Source: JAHDCC01 sp964551835
GTDB taxonomy: Bacteria > Actinomycetota > Acidimicrobiia > Acidimicrobiales > SZUA-35
Assembly (NCBI GenBank): GCA_964551835.1
Contig: CAZKEM010000054.1
Location: 1-64,000, forward strand
Reading direction: 5' to 3'
Length of the DNA: 64,000 nt
This document shows positions 56,141 through 63,646 of this stretch, piece after piece; position 1 is the stretch's first letter; the number at the start of each line of letters is the position of its first letter. Position numbers and translations under genes: made by a program. The notes below the pieces were generated by a model, which worked only from the letters and a program-made list of their open reading frames with translations, had not been told where the DNA came from and did not search any database.

Positions 56141-56185
56141 ATGCGAATGAACAAAGCCAAAGAGCCCAAGGTGATCGTTGAATGA
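56141..56185 (+). CDS. Possible short leader peptide overlapping the reductase start
   Basis: A 14-codon frame (MRMNKAKEPKVIVE, stop TGA at 56183-56185) overlaps the ATG at 56182 in ATGA fashion. GAGG lies 4 bases before its ATG (10 before the second). It may be a leader peptide giving translational coupling. A second short frame from 56131 ends at 56179-56181, immediately before the same ATG. Short frames arise by chance, so this is weak. Confidence 0.3.
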   Translation: MRMNKAKEPKVIVE

Positions 56186-58518
56186 TCGCCAACAATCTCG
56201 CCGGTAAACGTATCGCCATCACTGGAGCGACCGGCTTCTTAGGCACAGCGTTGGTCGAGCGCCTTGTGCGGTCCGTACCTGACTGTGAGATCGTCCTTCT
56301 GATACGGCCTGGCAAGCGCTCAACGGTAACTCAACGCGCTCGCCGAGAAATTTTCCGCAATGATGCCTTCGACCGCCTCGTCGAGGTACATGGCAAAGAG
56401 GGTTTCTTTGCCATGATCGACGACCGAGTTACCGTTATCGAAGGCGACATTGGAACCGATGGTCTCAACCTTGACGCCAATGGCCGCGAAGTGTTGGCAT
56501 CTTGTGACATCGTGATCCATTCGGCTGCAACCGTAAGCTTCGACGCAGCCATAAGCACCGCCGTTGAAGTCAACCTGCTAGGCCCAACCCGAGTCGTCGA
56601 GACCCTTCAAGACCTTGACGCGAACCCACACGTCATCGCGGTCTCGACCTGCTATGTTGCCGGCAACCAGCGCGGAACGGCGAACGAAGCACTGTTAACC
56701 GATAGCCCATTCCACATCGACGTCGATTGGAGATCAGAGGTCAAAGCAGCTCGACGACTCCGGTCAGACTTTGATGCTGAGAGTCGCTCGACAGACCGCC
56801 TAGCCGAGTTCGGCAAGCGAGCCCAGTATGAAATCGGGGCTGCTGGCACTCCCCTATTAGCTGCCAAGACCGAGACGTTGAGACAGCGGTGGGTTTCAGA
56901 TCAGCTGGTCGAGGCTGGACGGGCTCGGGCTGCATCGCTTGGGTGGCCTGATGCCTACGCCTATACCAAGGCACTCGGCGAGCGAGCCTTAGCGGAAAGC
57001 AAAGCCGACATCGACGTCTCGATCGTACGCCCATCGATAATCGAGTCTGCATGGGCAGAGCCGAATCCAGGGTGGATAAAGGGCTTCCGAATGGCCGAAC
57101 CCATCATCATTTCCTACGCCCGCGGATTACTGAAAGAGTTCCCCGGCGTGCCCGAAGGCATCGTCGACGTTATTCCCGTTGACATGGTTGTCGCCGCCAT
57201 CATCGGCGTCGCCGCTCGAGGCCATGCCGGCGACCACAACATCGACGTCACGCAGGTGGCCTCCGGAACCCGAAACCCGCTCCACTATCGTGACCTTGTC
57301 AAGTTAGTCGGAGGCTGGTTCCAAGAACACCCATTGTACGACGATAAGGGTCAGCCAATTTCGGCACCTGAATGGTCATTTCCTGGCCGTGGTGCCGTCG
57401 AGCGTCAGCTCGGCCGGGTCCACCGCCAACTAGATACTGCTGACAAGGTCATGAAGCGGCTGCCGCTACGAGGCAAACAGGCCAGATTCAACGCCTATGT
57501 CGAAAGCCAAAAAGAAGTCGTCGAGACCGCCATCGGTTACGTGAAGATTTACGGCGCATATGCTGAATGCGAAGCCCTCTATGGGGTTGAAAACCTCATG
57601 GAAATGCACGAATCCCATACCGAAGACGACAAGACGACGTTTTGCTGCGACCCTGGCGTAGTTAACTGGGAAACCTACGTCACCAAAATTCATCTACCGA
57701 CCGTCGTCGATCATGCACGAGCAAAGACCACCAGCCGTCGCACAGACCCAGATGCCCGAACCAAGAGGCTGCGCAAACGAGTGCTCGACCCGGAACGCCA
57801 ACTGGCGGCCTTTGACCTTGAAAACACGCTGATCTCCTCTAATGTGGTTTTCAGCTACTCATGGTTGGCGACCCGTAACCTGTGCGCACGTGAACGAGTA
57901 AAATTCGCTGCGAACCTCTTACGGGAGGGCCCGAGTTTATTAGCTTTGGACAACCGGGATCGGACCGACTTCCTCCGCCATTTCTATCGCCGGTATGAGG
58001 GGGCCTCAGTTCAAGAACTCGACCGACTCGGGTCTGAACTACTGGCAGACCACATTCTGACCAAGGCGTTTCCAGCTGCCCTTCGACGCGTTCGCAAGCA
58101 CCGTCAGCTCGGACACCGAACGCTACTGATCACGGGTGCTCTCGATGTAGTCGTCAACCCGCTACGGCCGCTGTTTGACGACATCATTTGTGCTGAGATG
58201 ACCCAGCGGGACGGATATTACACCGGCGAGCTAACCCAAGTCCCCCCAACCGGCGAAGTCCGGGCTCGGGAACTTCAGGATTATGCTGCCACTCATGATC
58301 TCGACCTTAACGAGGCGGTAGCATATGCTGATTCTTCTTCAGATCTACCACTTCTTGACGCCGTCGGATTCCCGGTGGCGGTCAACCCTGAAACACGCCT
58401 GACCTCGATGGCGCTTACACGAGGCTGGTTGATCGAATATTGGGCTAAGTCAGACGGCCGATCTGACCGAACCCTGCCCCTAGGTCCTCTTCCTTCACTA
58501 CGTCGGAGTCGCAAGTGA
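56182..58518 (+). CDS. Acyl-CoA reductase-like SDR fused to HAD-IB hydrolase domain
   Basis: 778 residues. The N-terminal NAD(P)-binding_4 domain (male-sterility/fatty acyl-CoA reductase type) has GATGFLGTALVERLV (GxxGxxG at residues 15-21) and the catalytic YxxxK (Y259-K263, AYAYTKALGE). A middle helical segment (about 440-520, VVETAIGYVKIYGAYAECEALYGVENL) resembles the FAR C-terminal helical domain. A HAD-IB domain follows (about 538-760): motif I FDLENTLIS (D545, E547), motif II TLLITGALD, motif IV DSSSDLPLLD. Predicted role: reduce a fatty acyl-CoA/ACP to aldehyde or alcohol. The second acidic residue of HAD motif I is Glu rather than Asp, so phosphatase activity is uncertain. It is the first gene of the operon and overlaps the next by 4 bases. 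Confidence 0.88.
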   Translation: MIANNLAGKRIAITGATGFLGTALVERLVRSVPDCEIVLLIRPGKRSTVTQRARREIFRNDAFDRLVEVHGKEGFFAMIDDRVTVIEGDIGTDGLNLDANGREVLASCDIVIHSAATVSFDAAISTAVEVNLLGPTRVVETLQDLDANPHVIAVSTCYVAGNQRGTANEALLTDSPFHIDVDWRSEVKAARRLRSDFDAESRSTDRLAEFGKRAQYEIGAAGTPLLAAKTETLRQRWVSDQLVEAGRARAASLGWPDAYAYTKALGERALAESKADIDVSIVRPSIIESAWAEPNPGWIKGFRMAEPIIISYARGLLKEFPGVPEGIVDVIPVDMVVAAIIGVAARGHAGDHNIDVTQVASGTRNPLHYRDLVKLVGGWFQEHPLYDDKGQPISAPEWSFPGRGAVERQLGRVHRQLDTADKVMKRLPLRGKQARFNAYVESQKEVVETAIGYVKIYGAYAECEALYGVENLMEMHESHTEDDKTTFCCDPGVVNWETYVTKIHLPTVVDHARAKTTSRRTDPDARTKRLRKRVLDPERQLAAFDLENTLISSNVVFSYSWLATRNLCARERVKFAANLLREGPSLLALDNRDRTDFLRHFYRRYEGASVQELDRLGSELLADHILTKAFPAALRRVRKHRQLGHRTLLITGALDVVVNPLRPLFDDIICAEMTQRDGYYTGELTQVPPTGEVRARELQDYAATHDLDLNEAVAYADSSSDLPLLDAVGFPVAVNPETRLTSMALTRGWLIEYWAKSDGRSDRTLPLGPLPSLRRSRK

Positions 58519-60125
58519 GTAAACAACCAACTGCCCCTCGTCCCGGATTCGTCCTCGAGGTGGATAGACAAACTCCCCCAATTCTGTTTCACCATGGAGA
58601 GGGTTTCCGCATGGAAAAACTCCCTGTGGGACGGACCAGGGTGATCTATGCCCCCGAACCACTTCGAGGTTTAGATGACCCGGATGCAGCTATTGTCGAT
58701 GCGCTGAATAACCCGATTGAAGACGACCCTTTACCTTCACTACTGAAGCCAGGGATGAAATTGACGATTGCGTTCGACGATGTCTCGCTGCCATTGCCGC
58801 CTATGCAACGTCCAGATGTTCGACAGAGAATAATCGAAGCTGTGCTCGATATGGCGGCCGAAGCTGGAGTTGACGACGTCCACTTGATCGCAGCACTGGC
58901 CTTACACCGGAGAATGACCGAAGCCGAACTTCGCCACGCGTTAGGTGACCGAATCTATGAGTCGTTCGCTCCAGATGGTCAGCTCTACAATCACGATGCT
59001 GAAGACCCAGACGGAATGGTCATTCTGGGTGAAACGAAACATGGCGAAGCCGTGGAAATGAACAAGCGGGCTGCCGACTCCGACCTCGTCATCTATGTAA
59101 ACATCAACATTGTGTCGATGGATGGCGGCTGGAAAAGCACTGCCACAGGGCTATCTGGCTACAAGGGAGTGAGCGCCCACCACAATGTTCACACGATGGA
59201 GAAATCCAAGTCGTTCATGGACCAGAAGAAGTCTGAACTCCACAAATCAAACTGGCGTCAAGGTGAGGTCATTAAGGAGCACGGCCCCCGTATTTTCCAG
59301 ATCGAAACCACGATCAACACCAACTCGTTTGGCGATTCCGGGCCAATGTCGTTCCTCCAAAAACGTGAATGGGAATGGTCGATAAAGGACCGAGCCTCAT
59401 TTACCGCTATGAACACCGGGCTAAAGGCGATGTCCTCAGCCAGTCGACGCAAGGTGTTCCATTCGTGGAAAGCACCGTATGATATCACCTCTGTCCAAGC
59501 GGGCGAAGTTGAAGCCGTTCACAAGAAGACGACCGAAATGGTCTATAAGCAACATCTCGTTCCCGTCGAAGGCCAGACCGACATTTTGACAATGGGCCTG
59601 CCGTATCTGACGCCGTACAACGTCAACTCGATCATGAACCCTATTTTGGTTATGGTCCAAGGCCTCGGGTACTTCTTCAACTTATACAAAGGAAAACCTC
59701 TGGTCCGGGAAGGTGGCGTGCTCATTATGAGCCACCCAACGCCGTGGGAGTTCCATCCAGTGCATCACCCTTCCTACATCGACTTTTTTGAACAAGTCCT
59801 CGCCGATACGACCAACCCAGCAGAAATAGAAAAGAAATACGAGCAGCAATTCGCCGAGGACGAGTGGTACCGACACCTCTACCGGACCAGCTACGCATAC
59901 CACGGCGTTCACCCGTTCTATATGTGGTACTGGGGTGCGCACGCCATGAAGCACCTCGGTCAAGTCATCATCGTCGGCGGCGACCAACGAGCGGTTCGTC
60001 GCCTCGGTTTCAAGCCTGCTACCACCCTTCAAGATGGTCTAGAAATGGCTGAAGATGTCGTGGGGCCACAGCCTACGATTACTCACTATCACAACCCTCC
60101 GATCTTGATGGCTGATGTGAAATGA
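58515..60125 (+). CDS. LarA-family (DUF2088) nickel-pincer-like enzyme
   Basis: 536 residues. The N-terminal half resembles lactate racemase LarA: LIAALALHRRMTEAELRHALGD has the His (H131) matching LarA H108; YNHDAEDPDGMVILGETKHGEAVEMNKRAADSDLVIYV; then GGWKSTATGLSGYKGVSAHHN with K207 and H223 at the 16-residue spacing of the cofactor residues (LarA K184 and H200). The position of the second catalytic His (LarA H174, about 10 residues before the Lys) is filled by NINIVSMD, without His. The C-terminal half includes WEFHPVHHPSYIDF and H-rich turns. Starts with a GTG that overlaps the previous stop by 4 bases. The substrate is probably acyl- or hydroxyacyl-like given the neighbours (inference). 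Confidence 0.82.
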   Translation: MSKQPTAPRPGFVLEVDRQTPPILFHHGEGFRMEKLPVGRTRVIYAPEPLRGLDDPDAAIVDALNNPIEDDPLPSLLKPGMKLTIAFDDVSLPLPPMQRPDVRQRIIEAVLDMAAEAGVDDVHLIAALALHRRMTEAELRHALGDRIYESFAPDGQLYNHDAEDPDGMVILGETKHGEAVEMNKRAADSDLVIYVNINIVSMDGGWKSTATGLSGYKGVSAHHNVHTMEKSKSFMDQKKSELHKSNWRQGEVIKEHGPRIFQIETTINTNSFGDSGPMSFLQKREWEWSIKDRASFTAMNTGLKAMSSASRRKVFHSWKAPYDITSVQAGEVEAVHKKTTEMVYKQHLVPVEGQTDILTMGLPYLTPYNVNSIMNPILVMVQGLGYFFNLYKGKPLVREGGVLIMSHPTPWEFHPVHHPSYIDFFEQVLADTTNPAEIEKKYEQQFAEDEWYRHLYRTSYAYHGVHPFYMWYWGAHAMKHLGQVIIVGGDQRAVRRLGFKPATTLQDGLEMAEDVVGPQPTITHYHNPPILMADVK

Positions 60126-61015
60126 GCTGGCTTAAGTTCATTCTCGATAAACCCGCTACCCCCGAAGGGGTTGAGCAGCGAAACGAACAACCAACGACGG
60201 GCGTCTACTACGACACTGAGTGGTCGAACGGCAAAGCCGCAAGGTTGGTCCGCGCGGTCAGCGTTTGGGGGTTCATGAAACCCGCGATCGGCCTGTATGG
60301 GTCACCAAAGGTAATCGGTGCCGACAGGCTGGAAGAAGTCGATGGGCCGGTCGTTTTTGCATCTAATCACCACAGCCACGCCGACACGACGCTGCTGCTG
60401 GCAACAATCCCGTCCCACCTCCGCCAAGATCTAGCCATCGCAGCTGGAGCGGACTATTTCTTTAACAACCGAGTGACTTCGGTTCTTTCAACACTATTCC
60501 TGGGAGCGATTCCGATCGAACGCACCCGACTTTCCAAGTTGTCCATCAAAAACACCGAATCTGCCCTTGACGCAGGTCGATCGTTGTTGATTTTCCCCGA
60601 AGGTGGCAGGAGTAACGACGGCTGGGCGGGGGAACACCAGCCCGGAGCTGCGTTCGTCGCCAAGCGCAAAAACGTTCCAATTGTACCGGTTTACATTGAC
60701 GGCACGGGATCAGTCCTGCCTAAGGGAAGTAACTGGCCCACCAGGGCCAAATGTGCCGTGGTATTCGGCGCACCGATGACGATTTCGGACGACGAAAACC
60801 CGCGAGAGATCGCCAAGAAGGTAGAGTCCCGGGTCGCCGAACTGGCACATGAGTTTAGTGTCGGCTGGTGGGAAGCTAAGAAGCAGTCATACCGGGACCA
60901 GACACCAGACGAAAAAGGACCTGATGCGGGCGCTTGGAGGCGTAGGTGGGCCCTCGGTCCGAAACCGTCGGAGAAGCGCAACTCCCCTTCGAAACGCCGG
61001 TGGCCTAAGGTCTAG
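60122..61015 (+). CDS. 1-acylglycerol-3-phosphate acyltransferase-like (PlsC family)
   Basis: 297 residues. Acyltransferase core: FASNHHSHADT (HX4D, H83 and D88), AIPIERTRL with the Glu/Arg block III, IFPEGGRSNDG (block II, FPEGG at 158-162), VPIVPVYIDG (block IV). An N-terminal hydrophobic segment may anchor it to the membrane. The C-terminal tail (RRRWALGPKPSEKRNSPSKRRWPKV) is unusually basic. It overlaps the LarA-like gene by 4 bases (ATGA), so it is translationally coupled. It probably uses an acyl donor made by or related to the reductase, but the acceptor is unknown. Confidence 0.9.
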   Translation: MSWLKFILDKPATPEGVEQRNEQPTTGVYYDTEWSNGKAARLVRAVSVWGFMKPAIGLYGSPKVIGADRLEEVDGPVVFASNHHSHADTTLLLATIPSHLRQDLAIAAGADYFFNNRVTSVLSTLFLGAIPIERTRLSKLSIKNTESALDAGRSLLIFPEGGRSNDGWAGEHQPGAAFVAKRKNVPIVPVYIDGTGSVLPKGSNWPTRAKCAVVFGAPMTISDDENPREIAKKVESRVAELAHEFSVGWWEAKKQSYRDQTPDEKGPDAGAWRRRWALGPKPSEKRNSPSKRRWPKV

Positions 61016-61229
61016 ACACCGATGAACATTAGGGTCCACCAGGTCACGTAACGGACATACATCTTTGTCATTGCGTCTACTCGACGACGAACCTACCGGG
61101 TTCGACTCGTTACTGTAACCCTCAGGGGTGACGTCCGATACCCCCGACAAGTATTCCCGCGTGACTGCATCTACATTGCTTGAACGGCCGAAAGACCGTG
61201 CGTAGACAGACATAACAATGGAGAGACAC

Positions 61230-61844
61230 ATGAAGAGTAAAATGCTTGCCCGTTCGATTGGAGCAGCCCTAGCTGTTTCACTTATTGCCAGCGCTTGCGC
61301 TGGAGACGAAGAATCAGCGGTCACGACAGCCGCTGATACTGGCGACACCACCGGAACCACGACTGGGTTACCAGCAGATACAGAGCCAGAAGCCACCGAC
61401 ACCACGGTTGCCGAGGCAGAAGTTGGAAACATTGTTGAGGTTGCTCAAGGTAACGATGACTTCTCGATTCTCGTTGAAGCTGTTGTTGCAGCTGACTTGG
61501 TTGAGGATCTAAGCGCTGACGGTGAGCTCACCGTTTTCGCTCCGACCAATGACGCATTCGAAGCATTCCTAACTGAAAATGATACGACCAAAGATGAACT
61601 TCTCGCTCGAGAAGATCTAGCCGACATCCTCCTGTTCCACGTCTTAGGCGTTGAGGTTGACGGTGCAGCCGCCACCACGGCTGCCGAAGGTGCAGAATCA
61701 GTAGCGACTCTTCAGGGCGGAGAGCTTGCTCTTTCTCTCGACGGTGACGCCATTAAAGTTGGCGAAGCCACGGTCGTAACTGCCGACGATGAAGCTAGCA
61801 ACGGCGTCATCCACGCCATCGACACGGTTCTTATCCCAGCATAG
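61230..61844 (+). CDS. Fasciclin (FAS1) domain lipoprotein
   Basis: About 204 residues. Lipoprotein signal MKSKMLARSIGAALAVSLIASACAG with lipobox Cys at residue 23. A Thr/Ala/Glu linker is followed by one FAS1 domain: DDFSILVEAVVAADLVEDLSADGELTVFAPTNDAFEAFL and ASNGVIHAIDTVLIP. FAS1 domains mediate adhesion outside the cell. I chose the ATG at 61230, with GGAGA five bases upstream (the in-frame ATG at 61218 is inside this site). Followed by a hairpin terminator candidate. Confidence 0.93.
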   Translation: MKSKMLARSIGAALAVSLIASACAGDEESAVTTAADTGDTTGTTTGLPADTEPEATDTTVAEAEVGNIVEVAQGNDDFSILVEAVVAADLVEDLSADGELTVFAPTNDAFEAFLTENDTTKDELLAREDLADILLFHVLGVEVDGAAATTAAEGAESVATLQGGELALSLDGDAIKVGEATVVTADDEASNGVIHAIDTVLIPA

Positions 61845-61864
61845 TATCTACGACATAGTAAAGA

Positions 61865-61901
61865 GACGAAGGGCGTATCCGACAAAGATGCGCCCTTCGT
61901 C
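61865..61901 (+). terminator. Hairpin between fasciclin gene and modB-like gene
   Basis: GACGAAGGGCG (61865-61875) pairs with CGCCCTTCGTC (61891-61901), an 11-bp perfect stem with a 15-base loop that can pair further in part. It lies about 20 bases after the fasciclin stop. There is no T-run after it, so it may be an RNA hairpin or Rho-linked terminator rather than a classical intrinsic one. Confidence 0.5.
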
Positions 61902-61926
61902 GCGCCTGGTCTCTACTATTGTCCTC

Positions 61927-62712
61927 ATGGGCATTACGGACAGGCAGCCAAGATGGCAGGTAGTTCTAGGAGCGGCAGCTCTAGCTCTTCTCGTTCTGCC
62001 CACCATCGCCCTTCTTACACAAGCTCCCTGGTCCGATGCTCTAGGCTTGGTCACTGATTCCCAGTCGCTACAGGCACTTAGAGTTTCGATTGTTGTCAGT
62101 CTGGGCGCTGCGGCCTTGGCGACCTTGTTTGGGATTCCGTTGGCACTCGTACTTACCCGTACAACGTCGAGGGCAGTCTCATTCTTGCGGACGGCAGTGG
62201 TTATACCTCTCATCCTTCCACCCGTGGCTACCGGGGTCGGACTCTTGGCTGCCTTCGGACGTCTTGGCCTAACCGGTCGTCTCTTTGGGTTTGGCCTCGC
62301 CAACACCACCCTCGGGGCAATTCTTGCCTCCACGGTTGCCGCCATGCCCTTCCTAGTCTTATCGGTCGAAGGTGGACTCCGAGACGTCGACAACGGCTAT
62401 TGCGACGTGGCGACCGGCCTCGGCGCTACTCCGAACCAGAAACTGTGGCATGTCACGCTTCCGCTAGCTCGTCGGTCAATTTTGGCGGGCGTCGTGTTGG
62501 CGTGGGCACGGGCCTTAGGCGAATTCGGAGCGACGATCACGTTCGCAGGAAATATCGAGGGAGTAACCCGAACCCTTCCCCTTCAAATCGCGCTCTCACT
62601 CGAACAAGACCGAGGTCAGGCACTCGTCTTGAGTCTCTTGATGATCTTCATTTCGTTGGTCGTCTTGTTTGCTCTCAGACGAACCTGGTTTCACCCGATC
62701 GGGGCGAGTTAG
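61927..62712 (+). CDS. modB: Molybdate-type ABC transporter permease
   Basis: About 261 residues, five to six TM segments. Starts MGITDRQPRWQVVLGAAALALL and contains LRVSIVVSLGAAALATLFGIPLALVLTR, PLILPPVATGVGLLAAFG, the EAA loop (VATGLGATPNQKLWHVTLPLARRSILAG) and ARALGEFGATITFAGN, the usual ModB ending. It may transport molybdate or tungstate. No ModA or ModC is nearby, upstream or downstream, so it appears orphaned. The 62709 gene overlaps its end convergently. Confidence 0.9.
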   Translation: MGITDRQPRWQVVLGAAALALLVLPTIALLTQAPWSDALGLVTDSQSLQALRVSIVVSLGAAALATLFGIPLALVLTRTTSRAVSFLRTAVVIPLILPPVATGVGLLAAFGRLGLTGRLFGFGLANTTLGAILASTVAAMPFLVLSVEGGLRDVDNGYCDVATGLGATPNQKLWHVTLPLARRSILAGVVLAWARALGEFGATITFAGNIEGVTRTLPLQIALSLEQDRGQALVLSLLMIFISLVVLFALRRTWFHPIGAS

Positions 62713-62981
62713 AGAAATCGCCCAAGGTTCAACAACACGGTCAGGACGACCGAGGCGATCAACATAACCTTCCACGGGAAGAATACCTTGACGCCCCCGG
62801 ACGAACTCTGCCGGCCTGTTTCCTTCCCCACGGGCCTGCTCATTGAGGCGACGTCTTGCATCCGTCGATGCAATTTGGCCTCAGCCTTGCGGGTCGCGTT
62901 GGGGAACAGGCGCGGTACAACATTCAACACGAAGGTGAACCCCAGCGACAGAACCAACGAAGTCAGCAGAAAGTCTTTCAA
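62709..62981 (-). CDS. Small hypothetical membrane protein
   Basis: 90 residues, with two TM segments (LLTSLVLSLGFTFVLNVVPRLF and WKVMLIASVVLTVLLNLGRFL) and a charged loop between them (RKAEAKLHRRMQDVASMSRPVGKE). The start is TTG with AGGAG 9 bases upstream. It overlaps the modB stop by 4 bases, convergent. Family unknown; the close spacing to tpx is not diagnostic. Confidence 0.65.
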   Translation of the reverse strand: MKDFLLTSLVLSLGFTFVLNVVPRLFPNATRKAEAKLHRRMQDVASMSRPVGKETGRQSSSGGVKVFFPWKVMLIASVVLTVLLNLGRFL

Positions 62982-63029
62982 CGTGGCCTACTCCTATTAG
63001 GTGGCGCAGCTATACGGCCCAAACTTGGG

Positions 63030-63527
63030 TTATGAGATCGCGTCGATCGCGGCGTCGTAGTCCGGTTCGTCGGCTACCTCCGAGACCAGCTCGCTATAGA
63101 CGACCTGACCGTCCGGGTCTATCGCAACGACAGCCCGCGCGCAGAGACCTTGAAGTGGACCGTCGGTCATCGAAACGCCGTAGCTTTCTAGAAACTCCGG
63201 GTTCTTGAAAGTTGAGGCTGTCTGAACATTTTCGATATTCTCAGCTCCACAAAAACGACCTTGCGCAAACGGAAGATCCGCCGAAACGCAAAGCACAGCT
63301 GTGTTATCAAGCTGGGCCGCGCGCTCGTTGAACGCTCGGACACTCGATGCGCACGTTGGTGTATCGACACTAGGAAAAATATTGAGTAACAAGTTCTGAC
63401 CACCAAAGTCAGCTTTGGACACTGGTCCGAGATCTTTGTTTGTAAGGCAAAAATCAGGAGCGGGGCCAGATGTGGGCACTGCACCGGCAGTGTGGATAGG
63501 GTCTCCGCCAAGTGAGATTTGGGCCAT
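63030..63527 (-). CDS. tpx: Thiol peroxidase (Tpx, atypical 2-Cys peroxiredoxin)
   Basis: About 165 residues. Begins MAQISLGGDPIHTAGAVPTSGPAPDFCL, then VDTPTCASSVRAFNERAAQLDNTAVLCVSADLPFAQGRFCGAENI with the peroxidatic Cys (TPTC) and the resolving Cys (FCGAE). Reduces peroxides with thioredoxin in the cytoplasm. I prefer the ATG at 63527 with GAGAAG upstream; an ATG four codons earlier is possible. Monocistronic. Confidence 0.96.
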   Translation of the reverse strand: MAQISLGGDPIHTAGAVPTSGPAPDFCLTNKDLGPVSKADFGGQNLLLNIFPSVDTPTCASSVRAFNERAAQLDNTAVLCVSADLPFAQGRFCGAENIENVQTASTFKNPEFLESYGVSMTDGPLQGLCARAVVAIDPDGQVVYSELVSEVADEPDYDAAIDAIS

Positions 63528-63646
63528 TGGTCTTCTCATTTCTAGTAGCGTTTAACGCCTTTGACCATAGCGCGATTCGCCGGGAGAGATTCAACTTCGC
63601 CGTAACTTAGTCGGCAGTCCTGGCCCATCTGAACTAGTCGACGTAG

